DNA of 64,000 bases from Lachnospiraceae bacterium (GCA_021628825.1 JAJXRY010000002.1:682001-746000), one strand, 5' to 3'; positions 32,731-44,152 are shown, numbered from the stretch's first letter. Numbers and translations: made by a program. The notes: a model not told the origin generated them from the sequence alone.

Positions 32731-33812
32731 ATGGTAGAAATGGTCAGAAAAGCACAGGATCAACTGCTTCATTATCCAAAGAGAAGCGCAGGATCCGAAG
32801 TGAAACGAATGATACGTCAGTTATTGGGACAAAAAGGCAGCACCGAAAGACCGCTTTAACTGGCCCAATGGTTTGCTTGCAAAAGCATTGATTGACTATT
32901 ACTATGCACATCAGAATTCGGAAGAGGCAAGAGAAATACTGGATTGCCTTAAGAAATATTGTGACCGGTTTATTCATAGAAAATGTAAAATGTATTATCT
33001 GGATGATGCGTTAAGTGGACTTGCACTCATTGAACTGCATCAGATGACAAAGGACGAGAAATATAAGCAGGCAGCAGACGCCGTAGCACAATATTTGTTT
33101 CAGCATGAAACCGATGATATGGGAAGTCTGCTTTACCGCCCCGCACAGCAGAACGGATACATATTTGCAGATATGATCGGCATGGTCTGCCCGTTTCTCT
33201 GTAAATATGGAGTTACCTATGACAGCAATGCAGCAATAAATCTTGCTGTGACGCAGATTACGAATTTCATTGCCTATGGTATGGATGAAAAGACGGGCTT
33301 ACCTTATCATGGCTACGAACTGGAAAGCGGTATGAAATATGGGGTGATTGGCTGGGGAAGAGCGGTCGGCTGGCTGATGATCGGCATGTCAGAAACCCTT
33401 GCTTTGCTGGAAGAAAGCAGACCGAGTTATGATGTGATAAAACAGGCATACCGCCGTATGGTGGATAAAGTAGAGGCTTATCAGCTTGCCGGTGGATGGT
33501 ATACCTGGCAGCTCCCGGCAAAGGAAGGTCCGGTGGATACTTCTGCAACAGCGATGATTCTGTATGCCATTTCAAGATCCCTCAATACCAAGGTATTGAT
33601 TGGCATTCACAAATCCAGAATGCTGCGTGGTCTGGAGGCTTTACAGAGCATTGTAACAGATGGGGAAGTTCCGAATGCACTGGCAGAATGCCAGGGCTTC
33701 AGCATGTATCCGCAGGTATACGGAAGTTATCCCTGGTCACTGGGGCCGGCATTATCTTTATTTGTCATGAATGAAGAAAAAAAGCAGAAGGGGATAAAAA
33801 AATGTTATTTAA
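32731..33812 (+). CDS. GH88/GH105-like unsaturated glycuronyl hydrolase (frameshifts)
   Basis: The AGGAGG at 32718-32723 sets the ATG at 32731. The protein of about 355 residues has W-P-N-G-L-L-A-K-A-L, G-W-G-R-A-V-G-W-L-M-I-G and D-T-S-A-T-A-M-I-L-Y-A, all typical of (alpha/alpha)6 barrel hydrolases of GH88/105, which remove unsaturated uronic acids left by lyases. No signal peptide is visible, so it is probably cytoplasmic. An extra base near 32848 breaks the N-terminal part. A7 runs near 33773 and 33796-33802 obscure the end; five A in each gives a TAA at 33810-33812 overlapping the next gene. It is unusual in a biosynthetic cluster. Confidence 0.72.
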
Positions 33813-35298
33813 CTCTATTGATTTTTTTGATATTTTTTTCCCGATTGTATTATTTGTTTATTTTTGTCTGTCCTAAGAAAATACGATACATCTGGCTGTT
33901 AATATCCAGTTATTTCTTTTTATATGTGTTGGAATCCATGGCTTATCTTCCTTCTTATAGGAGTAACAATGGTTAGCTGGCTATGCGGTTTGGGAATAGA
34001 ATGGGTGCATGGAAGCCAACATAAGTCGAAATGGCTGGTGGCAGTGAGCTGTATAATACTGCTTGGTACCTTAGGATATTTTAAATATACCAATTTTCTG
34101 ATTGAAACATTAAACCGGGTGTTGAAATATGGGCATATTAATTCAATTTCTCAGCACGACATCATTTTACCAATAGGAATTTCTTTTTTTACATTTCAGG
34201 CACTCGGCTATGTAATAGATGTATATCGGGGAAATGTAAAGGCAGAAAAAAACGTATTTAAATATGCATTGTTTGTCGCATTCTTTCCGCAACTTCTGTC
34301 CGGACCAATTGGAAGAGCAAAGAGCCTGTTAGGACAGATTGAAGAGGATTCACAGCGTCATGTCTGGAATTATGAAAGAATTATTTCCGGTTTGATTTTA
34401 ATGTTATGGGGTTATTTTCTTAAAATGGTAATTGCTGATCGTGCTGCTATTTTAGTCAATCAGGTCTTTGGTTCTTATGAACATTATCAGATGACGGCAT
34501 TGATAGCAGGAGCCATTGCCTATGCTGTTCAGATCTATTGTGATTTTATGGGGTATTCTACAATTGCTTTGGGAGCAGCGAAGGTGCTCGGATTTGAATT
34601 GATCAATAATTTTGACACACCGTATTTAGCACATAACGTTGCAGATTTCTGGCGGAGATGGCACATTTCTCTTAGCACCTGGTTCCGTGATTATCTGTAT
34701 ATATCACTTGGAGGCAATCGAAAAGGAAAATGGATACAGTATCGGAATATTTTAATTACGTTTGCAGCAAGCGGTTTATGGCATGGCGCTGATTGGACAT
34801 TTGTAATTTGGGGATTGCTTCATGGATTTTATCAGATCATAGAAAAAGAATTATCACCGATTGTAGAGAGAATAAATGGAAAGCTTCATACAAAAAAACA
34901 GAGTCCTTCGGATATCATTTTTCTAAAAAGTAGTGTTTACGTTTATTCTTGTTGATTTTTGCGTGGATATTTTTTTCCGCGCGGATTCTATATCACAGGC
35001 GGCAGGATATATTTCCCGTATGATTTGTTACCGGGATTGGTGGTCTTTATTCGATCAGAGCATTTATACATTAGGACTTGATATACAGGAATTTCATATT
35101 TTGTTTATAGCGGTACTTTTTTTATTGTGTGTGGATGTTTTGCGTTACGTTCATAAAGAAACACCTGATGTATTTTTGCAGAAACAATGTCTGGCATTTC
35201 GCTGGGGAGTGTTGCTGGTACTGTTATTCTCATGCCTGATATTTGGATGCTACGGTCCAGGATTTGAATCGGCACAGTTTGTATATCTGCAATTCTGA
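33802..35298 (+). CDS. MBOAT O-acyltransferase (second copy, frameshifts)
   Basis: The start M-L-F-N-S and the pattern F-L-I-F-F-P-I-V (after T-run correction) are classic for AlgI-like MBOAT proteins. S-G-L-W-H-G-A-D-W-T-F carries the conserved histidine, and corrected W-I-F-F-R-A follows near 34970. Breaks are near 33861 (T5), 33917 (T5), 34925 (A5), 34957 (T5) and 34971 (T7). The gene is AT-richer than the first MBOAT and not its close copy. The SGNH protein downstream should be its partner. Confidence 0.87.
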
Positions 35299-35322
35299 TA
35301 GATTGAATTTAAGGAAGAAGTT

Positions 35323-36743
35323 ATGAGTATTTTTACGAAAAACAGAAATGCCGAAACAGCATAAAGATTATTGGATGTATAGTGATGACAGTTCTAATAT
35401 TGGCAATTATTTTTTTCCCATATTTAATTATAAAGATATGGGAGGTGGTGGAGGATTTCAGCGGTTATATAATAGTCCTCCGAATAGTATGGATGTTATG
35501 TTTTTCGGGAGCAGCAGGGCTCATTGCACAATTGATCATGGATACCTGTGGGATCATTATGGAATTGCAGGATATACTCTTTCAGCCGGTGCACAGAAAA
35601 TGGATAGCACTTATTATTGCGTTCAGGAGGCACTACGATGTCAAAACCCCCAAAGTGATTTTTTTGTGGAGATTTCTTTTCAGGTTAATAATGGAGAAAT
35701 TGAAGATGAAGAAACAGATGTATATCGTAATTATCTTGGAATGAAAGTCTCTGGAATTTCACACTCTTTTGCAAACTATCTTGGCAGGCAGATGAATATG
35801 AGCCAAGAGGAAAAGGAAGAGTTATACACCAGATTTCCAATTATACATTCCAGATATCGGGAACTGGAAAAGGCAGACTTTATAGATGACATTCCGTTCA
35901 TGAGAGGATATCGTGGCAGTTTTGAAGAGGTTCCATTTGATACACCGGTTGTAACGGAGCAGACAATGGAAATTAGTCAGGATAATCGGGAATTTATCGA
36001 AAAGCTGATTTCTTTTGTCTGAGGAGAAAAAAATGTTCCATTGGTATTGTTTGCATCGCCTTATGTAGTAAGTGAAGAAGAGCAAATGCGAATCAATGCA
36101 GTAGGTGAAATTGCCAGGGAGAATGGTATTCCTTTTATTAATTTTAATTGTTTGTATCAGGAAACAGGCATTGATTTTTCCTGTGACTTTAGAGACAGCA
36201 GTCATGTGAATAATGCAGGTGCACAGAAAGTTACGGAGTATCTGGCACAGTATATCAAAAGCAAATTATGAGACAGAGGATCATAGAGGAGATAATAAAT
36301 ATATTTTGTGGGATCAAAATGCCCAGTATTTGCATAATAAAGAACTTCATCATGAGCTGGAGCAGGCAGAGGATATAAATGATTATCTGGCGCAGTTACC
36401 GAAGGATGAAAAGGATGTTATACTGATTCAGTTTGTTGGAAATTATCAGGCACTTGGAGATGTATATCTTGAAAATATCATGAAAACAGGTCTTTTGGAA
36501 GAAGATTATACCTGTGGAGGATATTATTTTCTATGTGATGGTAGTAAAATAGAGAAAACGGAAGATATTTCGATTGATGAAAATCAGGTGATATGGATTC
36601 AGGGAGAAGCATATCAGACAGAAATTGAGAATGGTGTTAATGTGGTTGTATATGATAAAGAATTGAAACAAATTATTGATGTCGCAGGAGATGATGTTTA
36701 TCTGGGATTGACGATGTCTCATCTTGATTTGAAGGAGCAGTAG
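35323..36743 (+). CDS. Membrane-anchored SGNH-like acyltransferase partner with extra C-terminal domain (frameshifts)
   Basis: One N-terminal membrane segment (I-V-M-T-V-L-I-L-A-I-I-F-F) is followed by F-F-G-S-S-R-A-H (nucleophile serine) and D-S-S-H-V-N-N-A-G-A (catalytic Asp/His). Beyond this, at about 36272, the frame shifts by one T and continues as E-D-H-R-G-D-N-K-Y-I-L-W, then a beta-rich domain to 36743. I read both as one protein, though a separate gene from an ATG at 36268 cannot be excluded. Other breaks are near 35360, 35430 and an in-frame TGA at 36020-36022, which two nearby homopolymer corrections (T4 to T3, A7 to A5) would remove. Confidence 0.7.
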
Positions 36744-36751
36744 TAATTTAG

Positions 36752-37681
36752 ATGATTATTATACAGATTGCAGGTGGACTGGGAAACCAACTCCAGCAGT
36801 ATGCACTATATCAGAAATTTAAAAAGTCTTGGAGCAGAAACAAAGCTGGATTTATCGTGGTTTGAACAATTTAAAACCACAGAACGGAAAAAAACGGGAT
36901 TGGTGCTACAACCCGTCAATGTGAATTGGATTTTTTTGATCATCTGCCTTATGAAAGTTGCACTGAGGAAGAAAGAAACGCATTAACCGGCTCACAGGGG
37001 CTTGCAGGAAAGCTTCGCAGAAAGCTGCTTCCGCAGACGGTACACTGGTATAAAGAAAAGCAGATGTATGATCCGGAGCTTTTGAATTACCGTGATCGAT
37101 ATCTGTCCGGTTATTTTGCCTGCGAGAAATATTATGCGGATATCCTGCCGGAATTACGGGCGATGATTCGTTTTCCGGAGATTGCGGATGCGCAGAAGAG
37201 AATGGCGAATGAAGAGATTCTCAAGAAAATCCGGAACAGCCATGCGGTCAGTGTGCATATCCGCAGGGGGGATTACCTTCAACCGGAGAATGCGGCAATG
37301 TTTGGCAATATCTGCACAGAGAAATATTACGAATCCGCATTGGACTACATGAAGGAGAAGATCGAAGATCCTCACTTCTTTATTTTTTCTGATGATGTTG
37401 CTTATGTGAGAGAGCATTATCAGGGGGAAGAATATACCATTGTGGATATTAACCATGGGAATGACAGCTTTTATGATATGTATCTGATGAGCCGGTGTGA
37501 AGGAAATATCTGTGCTAACTCCACCTTCAGCTTCTGGGGGGCAAGATTAAATGCACGGCCGGATAAGATTATGATTCGCCCAACCATTCAGAAGAACAGT
37601 CAGGTATTTGACGAAGCACAGATGAAGGATCTGTGGAAGAACTGGATTTTTATTGATCCACAGGGTAAGCAATATCCTTAA
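36752..37681 (+). CDS. GT11 alpha-1,2-fucosyltransferase-like (third copy, frameshifts)
   Basis: The N-terminal G-G-L-G-N-Q-L-Q-Q-Y, central H-I-R-R-G-D-Y and C-terminal N-S-T-F-S-F-W-G-A-R-L match GT11, with W-W-G replaced by F-W-G. Breaks near 36823 (A5), 36872 and 36894 garble about 40 residues of the N-terminal half; the rest is continuous. It differs clearly from the two copies at 18743 and 19701 and so was probably acquired separately. Confidence 0.83.
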
Positions 37682-37708
37682 ATAGCAGTAAGAAAAGGAA
37701 ATGTTTGA

Positions 37709-38918
37709 ATGAACAGATTAAAACAGGATTGGAAAAGTACATTAAAGACCGTTGGAACATATAGCTTTTATCTGGCTGTAATCATAGAGCTTATGCTGGT
37801 GATTCTGGATAAAAGCGAGTTCCTGTATCCTTTTGAGGGGTGGACTTTCCGGGTTACGTTTTTGCTCTGCTTTATCAAGTTTCTATGTGCAGAATGTACG
37901 GCAGTATATACCCTGAAGGATAATGTTGCAATTGCTTCTTTCCTGATATTGGGAACGATATCCTATCAGGTTACCGGAAGAAATGATCTTCTCCGAATAG
38001 TTCTGTTTCTGGCTGCCTGTAAAGGAGAAGACATGATTCGATGTCTTAAGATGGTTTTCTGGATCACACTTATCGGTTGTACGGGGATTATCCTGTTGTC
38101 GATTACCGGTATTTATGGAGCGGCAGCACTGACTAAGGATTATGGACGAGGTGGAGTGGAAACCAGATATATACTGGGCATGGGACATCCGAATGCGCTG
38201 CAATGTATGGTGTGGATGCTTACCTCTCTTTCCATGTATCTTTATCATACAAAATGGAAATGGTTCCATTATCTGGCGGTTTGGCTTTTAAACCTGTTGT
38301 TCTTTTTCCTGACCGATTCCAAAACATCCATGGCTATTGTTACAGCTGCGATTGTTTTGTTCTTCATTGCAGATCATCTGCATGTAAAATGGGGAAAACG
38401 ACTGTTTTCGGCAGCCAATATAGCAGCGGTAATCGGAAGTATTATTCTTTCTGTCTTTGTGGCTAAGGATGCAATGTGTCTATGGGATTATTTCTGGGGG
38501 GGACCATTAACCGCTAAGGTGAAGATCTATTTGTTATTAAATAAAGTATTGACAGGCAGAATTCATGGTCTGATTGAAACACGTAATCATGAAGGAATTT
38601 TTGGATACCTGGTCCTTACTTTTCCAACCCTCATAACACCTACTATTTTTGATATGGGCTGGGTACGGCTTTTTCTACTGGTATGGTATTATTCCGGGGA
38701 TTGTTGTTGTAGTTTGCCTGCTTCTGTTGCTGGTATACTTTTTATAAAAAGGGACAAAAATGTCGGAAATGATATTGTTCTCTACCTATTCAGTGTATAC
38801 TATTGTAGAGGCACACATTGTTTCTGTATATATTGGAAGAAATTATCTGCTTTTTATTGCAGGAATGTATTTGTGGAAAATGTGGAGTGAAACGAGGAAG
38901 CAGGATGAACAAAACTGA
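37709..38918 (+). CDS. Wzy-like polymerase / O-antigen ligase family membrane protein (frameshifts near the end)
   Basis: About ten membrane segments and the external block G-M-G-H-P-N-A-L-Q (a ligase/polymerase-like G-H-P-N) followed by F-L-T-D-S-K-T-S suggest a Wzy-type repeat-unit polymerase. The first 320 residues are intact. After about 38670 the frame changes several times; the corrected end reads L-L-F-I-A-G-M-Y-L-W-K-M-W and stops at 38916-38918, overlapping the next start. The family is diverse in sequence, so the call rests on topology and the G-H-P-N block. Confidence 0.72.
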
Positions 38919-40379
38919 AAATACTACAATACAATTATCAGAGCTTATTTATCTGGCTTATTTTACGGTAATGTTCGGAGCCAGAGCAATTGGCTTGTAT
39001 GAAGGAATGCTGCCGTACAATATTATGCTGGTGACAGGAATGCTGTTATTCCTTCTGAAGATTGCTATGACAAGGCATACATACGGAGAGTATCTGTTGA
39101 TTGGTGTATTACTTTTCATAAGTCTTATTGTGTATTATAATACAGGAGAGAAAGGGTTACTCCTGTATTTTTACCATGATGCTTGGTATGAAGAATGTAT
39201 CGTTAAAAAGAGTTATGAAATGGGCTGCGGCAATTTTGTCTGTATCTTTCACGGTTCTGGTTTTTCTATCGGTATTTGGTTTAAAGCAGGATATCACTTA
39301 TCTTCATGATCGTGCAGGATTTGGGCAGGTACTCCGGCATTCTCTGGGATATCCGTATCCGAATACATTGTTTACGACGTATATTGTGTTGATGGTTCTG
39401 ATTATGTATGTGCTCGGAAAGCAGACGAAAAAACAATTAATTGTAACTTCAACGCTGATGTTCCTTGGAGCTGTTTACATTTATCTTTACTCCTGTTCCA
39501 ATACCGGGCTGATTGTTGCAACATTTTTATCTGCTTGCAAATTTATGGTTACAGTTACGGAATCGTTTGTCTATAGTTGAAAAGATCGTCTTGCTGATGG
39601 CATATCCGGGGTGTGCCTTACTTTCTATTGTGGGACCACTTGTCACCTCCGGAAGACTGTTTCAGCTTATGGATAAAGTATTACATAACCGGTGGGCCTA
39701 TTCCTACTATTATCTTACGACGGAGCCTGTTACACTGTTTGGAACAAGATTTGGAGAGACACCGAATGAAAATTATATGATAGACAGTTCTTTCCTGTAT
39801 TCTTTCTTACAGATTGGTGTGATTCCGTTTTTAATTGTAACAGCCCTGATGATCGGAATGATTGTCTGCTATGTGAAAAAGGATAAGAGAATCGAGCTTG
39901 CCATGATCATCAGTTTTTGCGTTTTGGGATTATCGGATCCGTTCTTTTTTAATTTGTCGTATAAAAACCTGATGTTTCTCTTTATTGGAGAATTGTTGTA
40001 CCTTCAGACTTCAAAGGCATGTAAAGGACTATTGGCAAAGGAAATTTGCATTTTGAAGTGTGGAGAGAGGAGTATTTCCGTTGATACGCCTTTTTATGAC
40101 ACAATAAAGAGAGGATTTAGTGGGGTATGTGATATTGTTAGTGACAAAGAAAATCAGATGTTTGTGTTATTTATCGGTATTTGGGTGATTGTGACCGGGA
40201 TTATCCTGTTATGTACCTGGTCTGCCAATGTAACAGGGGCAGTTGACCGGATGGAAGAATGGGAATACTTCCGAAGAGCATTGAGTATAGGAATGTTCAG
40301 CGGCGTGTTTGGTGTTATGATCAGCATTATCGTATATTGGAAGAAAGGCGGTGTGGTGAAAAATGAAAATCATGCCTAA
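38905..40379 (+). CDS. Second Wzy-like membrane protein, overlapping the first (frameshifts)
   Basis: The ATG at 38905 follows CGAGGAAGCAGG. It has about ten to twelve membrane segments, the block S-L-G-Y-P-Y-P-N-T-L-F and later G-T-R-F-G-E-T-P-N-E-N-Y, which recall Wzy proteins. Breaks are near 39165 (T5) and 39575. A charged C-terminal part includes two more membrane segments. It overlaps the aminotransferase gene by 17 bases. It may work with the preceding gene, or one of the two may be a length regulator or ligase. Confidence 0.62.
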
Positions 40380-41454
40380 TCGTATGGACCGGGGGTTTTA
40401 CCGGTATCAGGAAGAATTTGAACAGAAGGCATTGGACGTACTTCGCTCCGGCTGGTATGTTCTGGGAAAAGAAGTGAGCAGCTTTGAAGAAGAATTTGCT
40501 GCCTATACAGGCGGTAATTACTGTGTAGGACTTGCAAGCGGACTGGATGCCCTGTGGATTGCATTCCGGCTTCTCGGAATCGGAGCAGGAGATGAGGTAC
40601 TGGTACAGGGAAATACTTATATTGCAAGTGTTATGGGAATTACGATCAATGGTGCCACTCCTGTTTTTGTAGAACCGGATGAATACTTTGGGATCAATGT
40701 GAAGGAGCTGGAAAGCAAGATCACAGAGAAAACCAAAGCAATCCTTGTGGTGCACTTATATGGAATCGCAACACCTATGGACGAGATCGTAAGGCTTTGT
40801 GAAAAGTATCATCTGAAGCTGGTAGAGGACTGTGCCCAGTCTCATGGAGCCTGTTACAATGGAAGGATGACCGGAACCTTTGGAGATGTGGGATGCTTTT
40901 CCTTTTATCCCTCCAAGAATCTCGGAGCCTTTGGTGATGGAGGGGCGGTTGTAGTAAAGGATGAAGCATTAGCAAAAGAGTTTAAGGTATTTCGGAATTA
41001 TGGCAGTGAGAAACGCTATTATAATAAAGTGGTTGGTACGAATTCCCGTCTGGATGAAATCCAGGCAGGCCTGTTGCGGGTCCGCCTTTCCCATATGGAA
41101 GAGCTGACACAGGAAAAGATTGCGATTGCCTCACGTTATACGGAAGGCATACATAATCCTAAGATAAAACTGCCACAGGTTCCGACGGGATCTACCTGTA
41201 TTTATCATCAGTATGTGATCCGGTGTGAAGAGAGAGACCGATTGATGGAATATCTGAATGAGAAGGAAATCGGCACCATTATTCATTATCCGATTCCTCC
41301 GCATCTGGCAGAGGCATACCGGTATCTGGGGCATCACGAGGGGGATTTCCCCATTACGGAGCATCTGGCTAAGACCGTATTGTCCATTCCGATGTATAAT
41401 GGTATGACGCAGGAAGAACAGGAAACGGTAATTGCGGCTTTAAATCAGTTCTAA
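40363..41454 (+). CDS. DegT/FdtB-like sugar 3-aminotransferase (intact)
   Basis: This intact 363-residue PLP enzyme has S-F-Y-P-S-K-N-L-G-A, whose lysine binds PLP, and V-E-D-C-A-Q-S-H-G. Followed directly by an FdtA-like ketoisomerase gene, it best fits the FdtB/QdtB type that aminates C3 of dTDP-3-keto-6-deoxyhexose to give dTDP-Fuc3N or Qui3N. dTDP-glucose genes are not in the window. The pathway is established for FdtA/FdtB; the sugar isomer here is undecided. Confidence 0.85.
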   Translation: MKIMPNRMDRGFYRYQEEFEQKALDVLRSGWYVLGKEVSSFEEEFAAYTGGNYCVGLASGLDALWIAFRLLGIGAGDEVLVQGNTYIASVMGITINGATPVFVEPDEYFGINVKELESKITEKTKAILVVHLYGIATPMDEIVRLCEKYHLKLVEDCAQSHGACYNGRMTGTFGDVGCFSFYPSKNLGAFGDGGAVVVKDEALAKEFKVFRNYGSEKRYYNKVVGTNSRLDEIQAGLLRVRLSHMEELTQEKIAIASRYTEGIHNPKIKLPQVPTGSTCIYHQYVIRCEERDRLMEYLNEKEIGTIIHYPIPPHLAEAYRYLGHHEGDFPITEHLAKTVLSIPMYNGMTQEEQETVIAALNQF

Positions 41455-41481
41455 TATTATGGAATAACATAAGGAGTATTT

Positions 41482-41899
41482 ATGAGTTTAAGAGAACAAT
41501 GTCCCATCCTACATTTTTGGTGATCTGGGAGACGAACGGGGAAAGCTTGTTGTGATTGAAGGCGGACAGGCCATTCCGTTTGAGATTAAAAGAGTGTTTT
41601 ATATTTATGATTCGGATGATACAGTTGTCCGTGGACAGCATGCGAACCGGGAATCCGAGTTCGTTCTGGTTAATGTGGCAGGTGAAAGCAAGGTGCGGAT
41701 CACGGATGGAGCAGAAGAAATCATTGTGAAACTGGACAAACCGATGATGGGAGTTTATATTCCTAAAATGATCTGGAAGGATATGTATGACTTTTCAAAG
41801 GACTCGGTACTTCTGGTATTGGCGAATACCCACTATGACGGTTCGGAATATATTCGGGATTATGATGAATACTTAAAAGAAATGAAGGACAGAAAGTGA
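41482..41899 (+). CDS. FdtA/QdtA-like cupin 3,4-ketoisomerase (one frameshift)
   Basis: AAGGAGT precedes the ATG at 41482. The small cupin protein has G-D-E-R-G-K-L-V-V-I-E near the start, F-Y-I-Y-D-S-D, and H-A-N-R, typical of WxcM/FdtA-type ketoisomerases, with catalytic histidine in R-G-Q-H-A. The T5 near 41515 must be T4 to join M-S-L-R-E-Q to the rest. About 139 residues is the normal size. It supplies the 3-keto sugar for the aminotransferase just upstream. Confidence 0.85.
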
Positions 41900-42930
41900 C
41901 GGAGAACATGGTATTTTGTACATTATTTGACAGCTACTATCTGGATAAAGGGTTGACACTTTATCATTCCCTGGAGAAAGTATGCAACCGGTTCAAATTA
42001 TATATTTTCTGTTTTGATGATTCTTCTTATAAGGTTCTGAAGGATCTGAATCTGGAACATGCAGTGCTGGTTCATCATTCAGAAATAGAAGATGAGACCT
42101 TGCTGAAACTGAAAGAAGAGCGTTCCAAGGCAGAATATTGCTGGACATGTACTCCGGTTACCATTGAATATGTCCTGAAGCATTTTAAGGAACCAAGTTG
42201 TACTTATATTGATGCGGACTTATATTTCTTTGCAGACCCCCGGGTATTGTTTGAGGAAAGGATACAGCCGGGCAATGATATCCCCCTTGCCGCGCACCGA
42301 TTTAAGAATAACTGGAATGGCAGTCGCTTATGCAAGAGAAGCGGTAAATACTGTGTGGAGTTTAATTATTTCAATCAGTCTGAGAATTCCCGGGAAGCTT
42401 TGCAATGGTGGAAGGAACGCTGTCTGGAATGGTGTTATCACCTGTATGAGCCGGAGCGGATGGGCGACCAGAAGTATCTGGAAAAGTTTCCGAAGCTCTT
42501 TAAAGGGGTTCATGAGCTGCAGCATTTAGGCGGTGGAGTGGCGCCCTGGAACCTCGGGCAGTACGAACTGGCAGCAGTGCAGGATGGAGAGATCCGGTTA
42601 AGAGTAAAGGGAAACACGAAAGAGTTTCCGTTAATTTTTTATCATTTCCAGAATCTGCGATATTTAAGTGAACAGAAAGTAAATATCAGTTCCGGAACAC
42701 ATTCCCGGAAATTAAAGGATGCCATTTATCGTCCCTATCTGCTGGCCATTGAAGAGAGCCGGGAAGCGTTAAAGAAGTACGGAATTACATTCAGTGTGAA
42801 GAAAGTTTATTCCAGTAATAAATTCATTGCCTTTCTGCAGGGAAATGTGCTGCGCTTTAAGGTAAAGAGTCTGTCCGATATTTATGACCTGCGGACTATT
42901 CAGAGCCGTAATTTATACGATTCTGAATAG
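41896..42930 (+). CDS. GT-A type glycosyltransferase with DXD motif (intact)
   Basis: The 344-residue frame starts at a GTG overlapping the previous stop, though the ATG at 41908 behind GGAGAAC is an alternative. It has M-V-F-C-T-L-F-D-S-Y-Y-L-D-K-G-L at the start and Y-I-D-A-D-L-Y-F-F-A-D-P, a DXD metal site like that of GT8-type enzymes. H-L-G-G-G-V-A-P-W-N resembles the product-side loop. The exact family is not certain. It may use the Fuc3N/Qui3N donor made by its neighbours. Confidence 0.7.
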   Translation: MTENMVFCTLFDSYYLDKGLTLYHSLEKVCNRFKLYIFCFDDSSYKVLKDLNLEHAVLVHHSEIEDETLLKLKEERSKAEYCWTCTPVTIEYVLKHFKEPSCTYIDADLYFFADPRVLFEERIQPGNDIPLAAHRFKNNWNGSRLCKRSGKYCVEFNYFNQSENSREALQWWKERCLEWCYHLYEPERMGDQKYLEKFPKLFKGVHELQHLGGGVAPWNLGQYELAAVQDGEIRLRVKGNTKEFPLIFYHFQNLRYLSEQKVNISSGTHSRKLKDAIYRPYLLAIEESREALKKYGITFSVKKVYSSNKFIAFLQGNVLRFKVKSLSDIYDLRTIQSRNLYDSE

Positions 42931-42987
42931 TCTGCAAGTCTTGTGACGAAATCATTCAGCAACACATATGGAGGGCAAAACAGCTCT

Positions 42988-44148
42988 ATGAAAATCGTTC
43001 ATGTTTGTTTGTCCATGGGGTATACCGAAGGACTCAATTATCAGGAAAATGTAATTATTAAATATCAGGCAAGAGACGGACATGATGTTACGTTGATTAC
43101 CACGGATCACTGTTTCCATGAAGGAGAATGGGGACTCTGTCAGACGGAAAGTGACTATATCAATCCGGATGGCGTTCATATTATAAGACTTCCGTTTGCC
43201 TTCCGGATTCCTTATAAAATCAATAAACAGATCGGAATATTTAAAGGCTTTTATCCACTGCTTGAGCAAATACAGCCGGATGTCATTTTCGTTCATAATC
43301 TGCAGTTTCAGGACATTCGTAAGGTGGCAAAATATAAAAAGCATCATCCGGAAGTGAAGGTGAATGCGGATAATCACAGTGACTTTTCGAATAGTGCACG
43401 AAACTGGTTTTCAAGAAATACATTGTACCGTTTCTGGTGGAAACCGTGTGCGAAGGCAGTAGAGCCCTATGTGGACAGGTTCTTTGGCGTTATGCCGTCA
43501 CGTGTGGACTTTCTGCAGAATATTTACGGTATTGCAAAAGAGAAAACGGATCTGCTTTTTATGGGAGCGGATGATGAATGTGTGGAACGTGCGGCGTCAC
43601 CGGAGGTCCGAAAGGCAATCCGGGAGAAATATGGTATCGGGGAAGATGATTTCCTCGTGATGACGGGAGGAAAAATCGACTCATTCAAAACCCAGACATT
43701 GCTTCTGATGGAGGCCGTGAAGGAAATGGAGCATCCAAGGCTTCGTCTGCTGATTTTTGGTTCCGTTGAAGAAGATCTGAAAGAACGCTTTGATGCTCTC
43801 TGTGACGGAAAGAAGATTCAATATATGGGCTGGGCCAAGGGAGAGCAGCCATATGAATATTTTGCTACAGCAGATCTGATCGTGTTCCCGGGAAGACATT
43901 CTGTATATTGGGAGCAGGTAGTCGCACAGGGAGTTCCCATGCTGTGTAAATACTGGGACGGAACGACTCATGTAGATATTGGCGGTAATGTACATTTCTT
44001 GAAAGAAGATTCCGTGGAACTGATTAAGACAGAAATTCAAAGGCTGCTGGATCACCCGGAAGAATATGAGGAGATGAAGCAGGCAGCGCAGAGTAACCGG
44101 CGGCATGAGTTTTCATATAAGCAGATTGCAAGAAGATCCATAGGATAA
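42988..44148 (+). CDS. GT4-like GT-B glycosyltransferase (intact)
   Basis: The ATG at 42988 is preceded by GGAGGG about 12 bases upstream; the open frame extends further but without a start signal. The protein has a GT-B N-terminal half with H-N-L-Q-F-Q-D and a C-terminal F-P-G-R-H-S-V-Y-W-E-Q-V-V-A-Q-G, a variant of the donor-binding loop that lacks the usual EX7E spacing. It is probably a retaining capsule transferase with an atypical donor site. Confidence 0.78.
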   Translation: MKIVHVCLSMGYTEGLNYQENVIIKYQARDGHDVTLITTDHCFHEGEWGLCQTESDYINPDGVHIIRLPFAFRIPYKINKQIGIFKGFYPLLEQIQPDVIFVHNLQFQDIRKVAKYKKHHPEVKVNADNHSDFSNSARNWFSRNTLYRFWWKPCAKAVEPYVDRFFGVMPSRVDFLQNIYGIAKEKTDLLFMGADDECVERAASPEVRKAIREKYGIGEDDFLVMTGGKIDSFKTQTLLLMEAVKEMEHPRLRLLIFGSVEEDLKERFDALCDGKKIQYMGWAKGEQPYEYFATADLIVFPGRHSVYWEQVVAQGVPMLCKYWDGTTHVDIGGNVHFLKEDSVELIKTEIQRLLDHPEEYEEMKQAAQSNRRHEFSYKQIARRSIG

Positions 44149-44152
44149 TAGG

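Noticed and set aside
36020..36022. In-frame TGA inside the SGNH gene, possible selenocysteine codon
   Set aside because: No SECIS-like hairpin was seen after it, and two neighbouring homopolymer corrections (T4 to T3, A7 to A5) remove the stop and give a smooth protein sequence.
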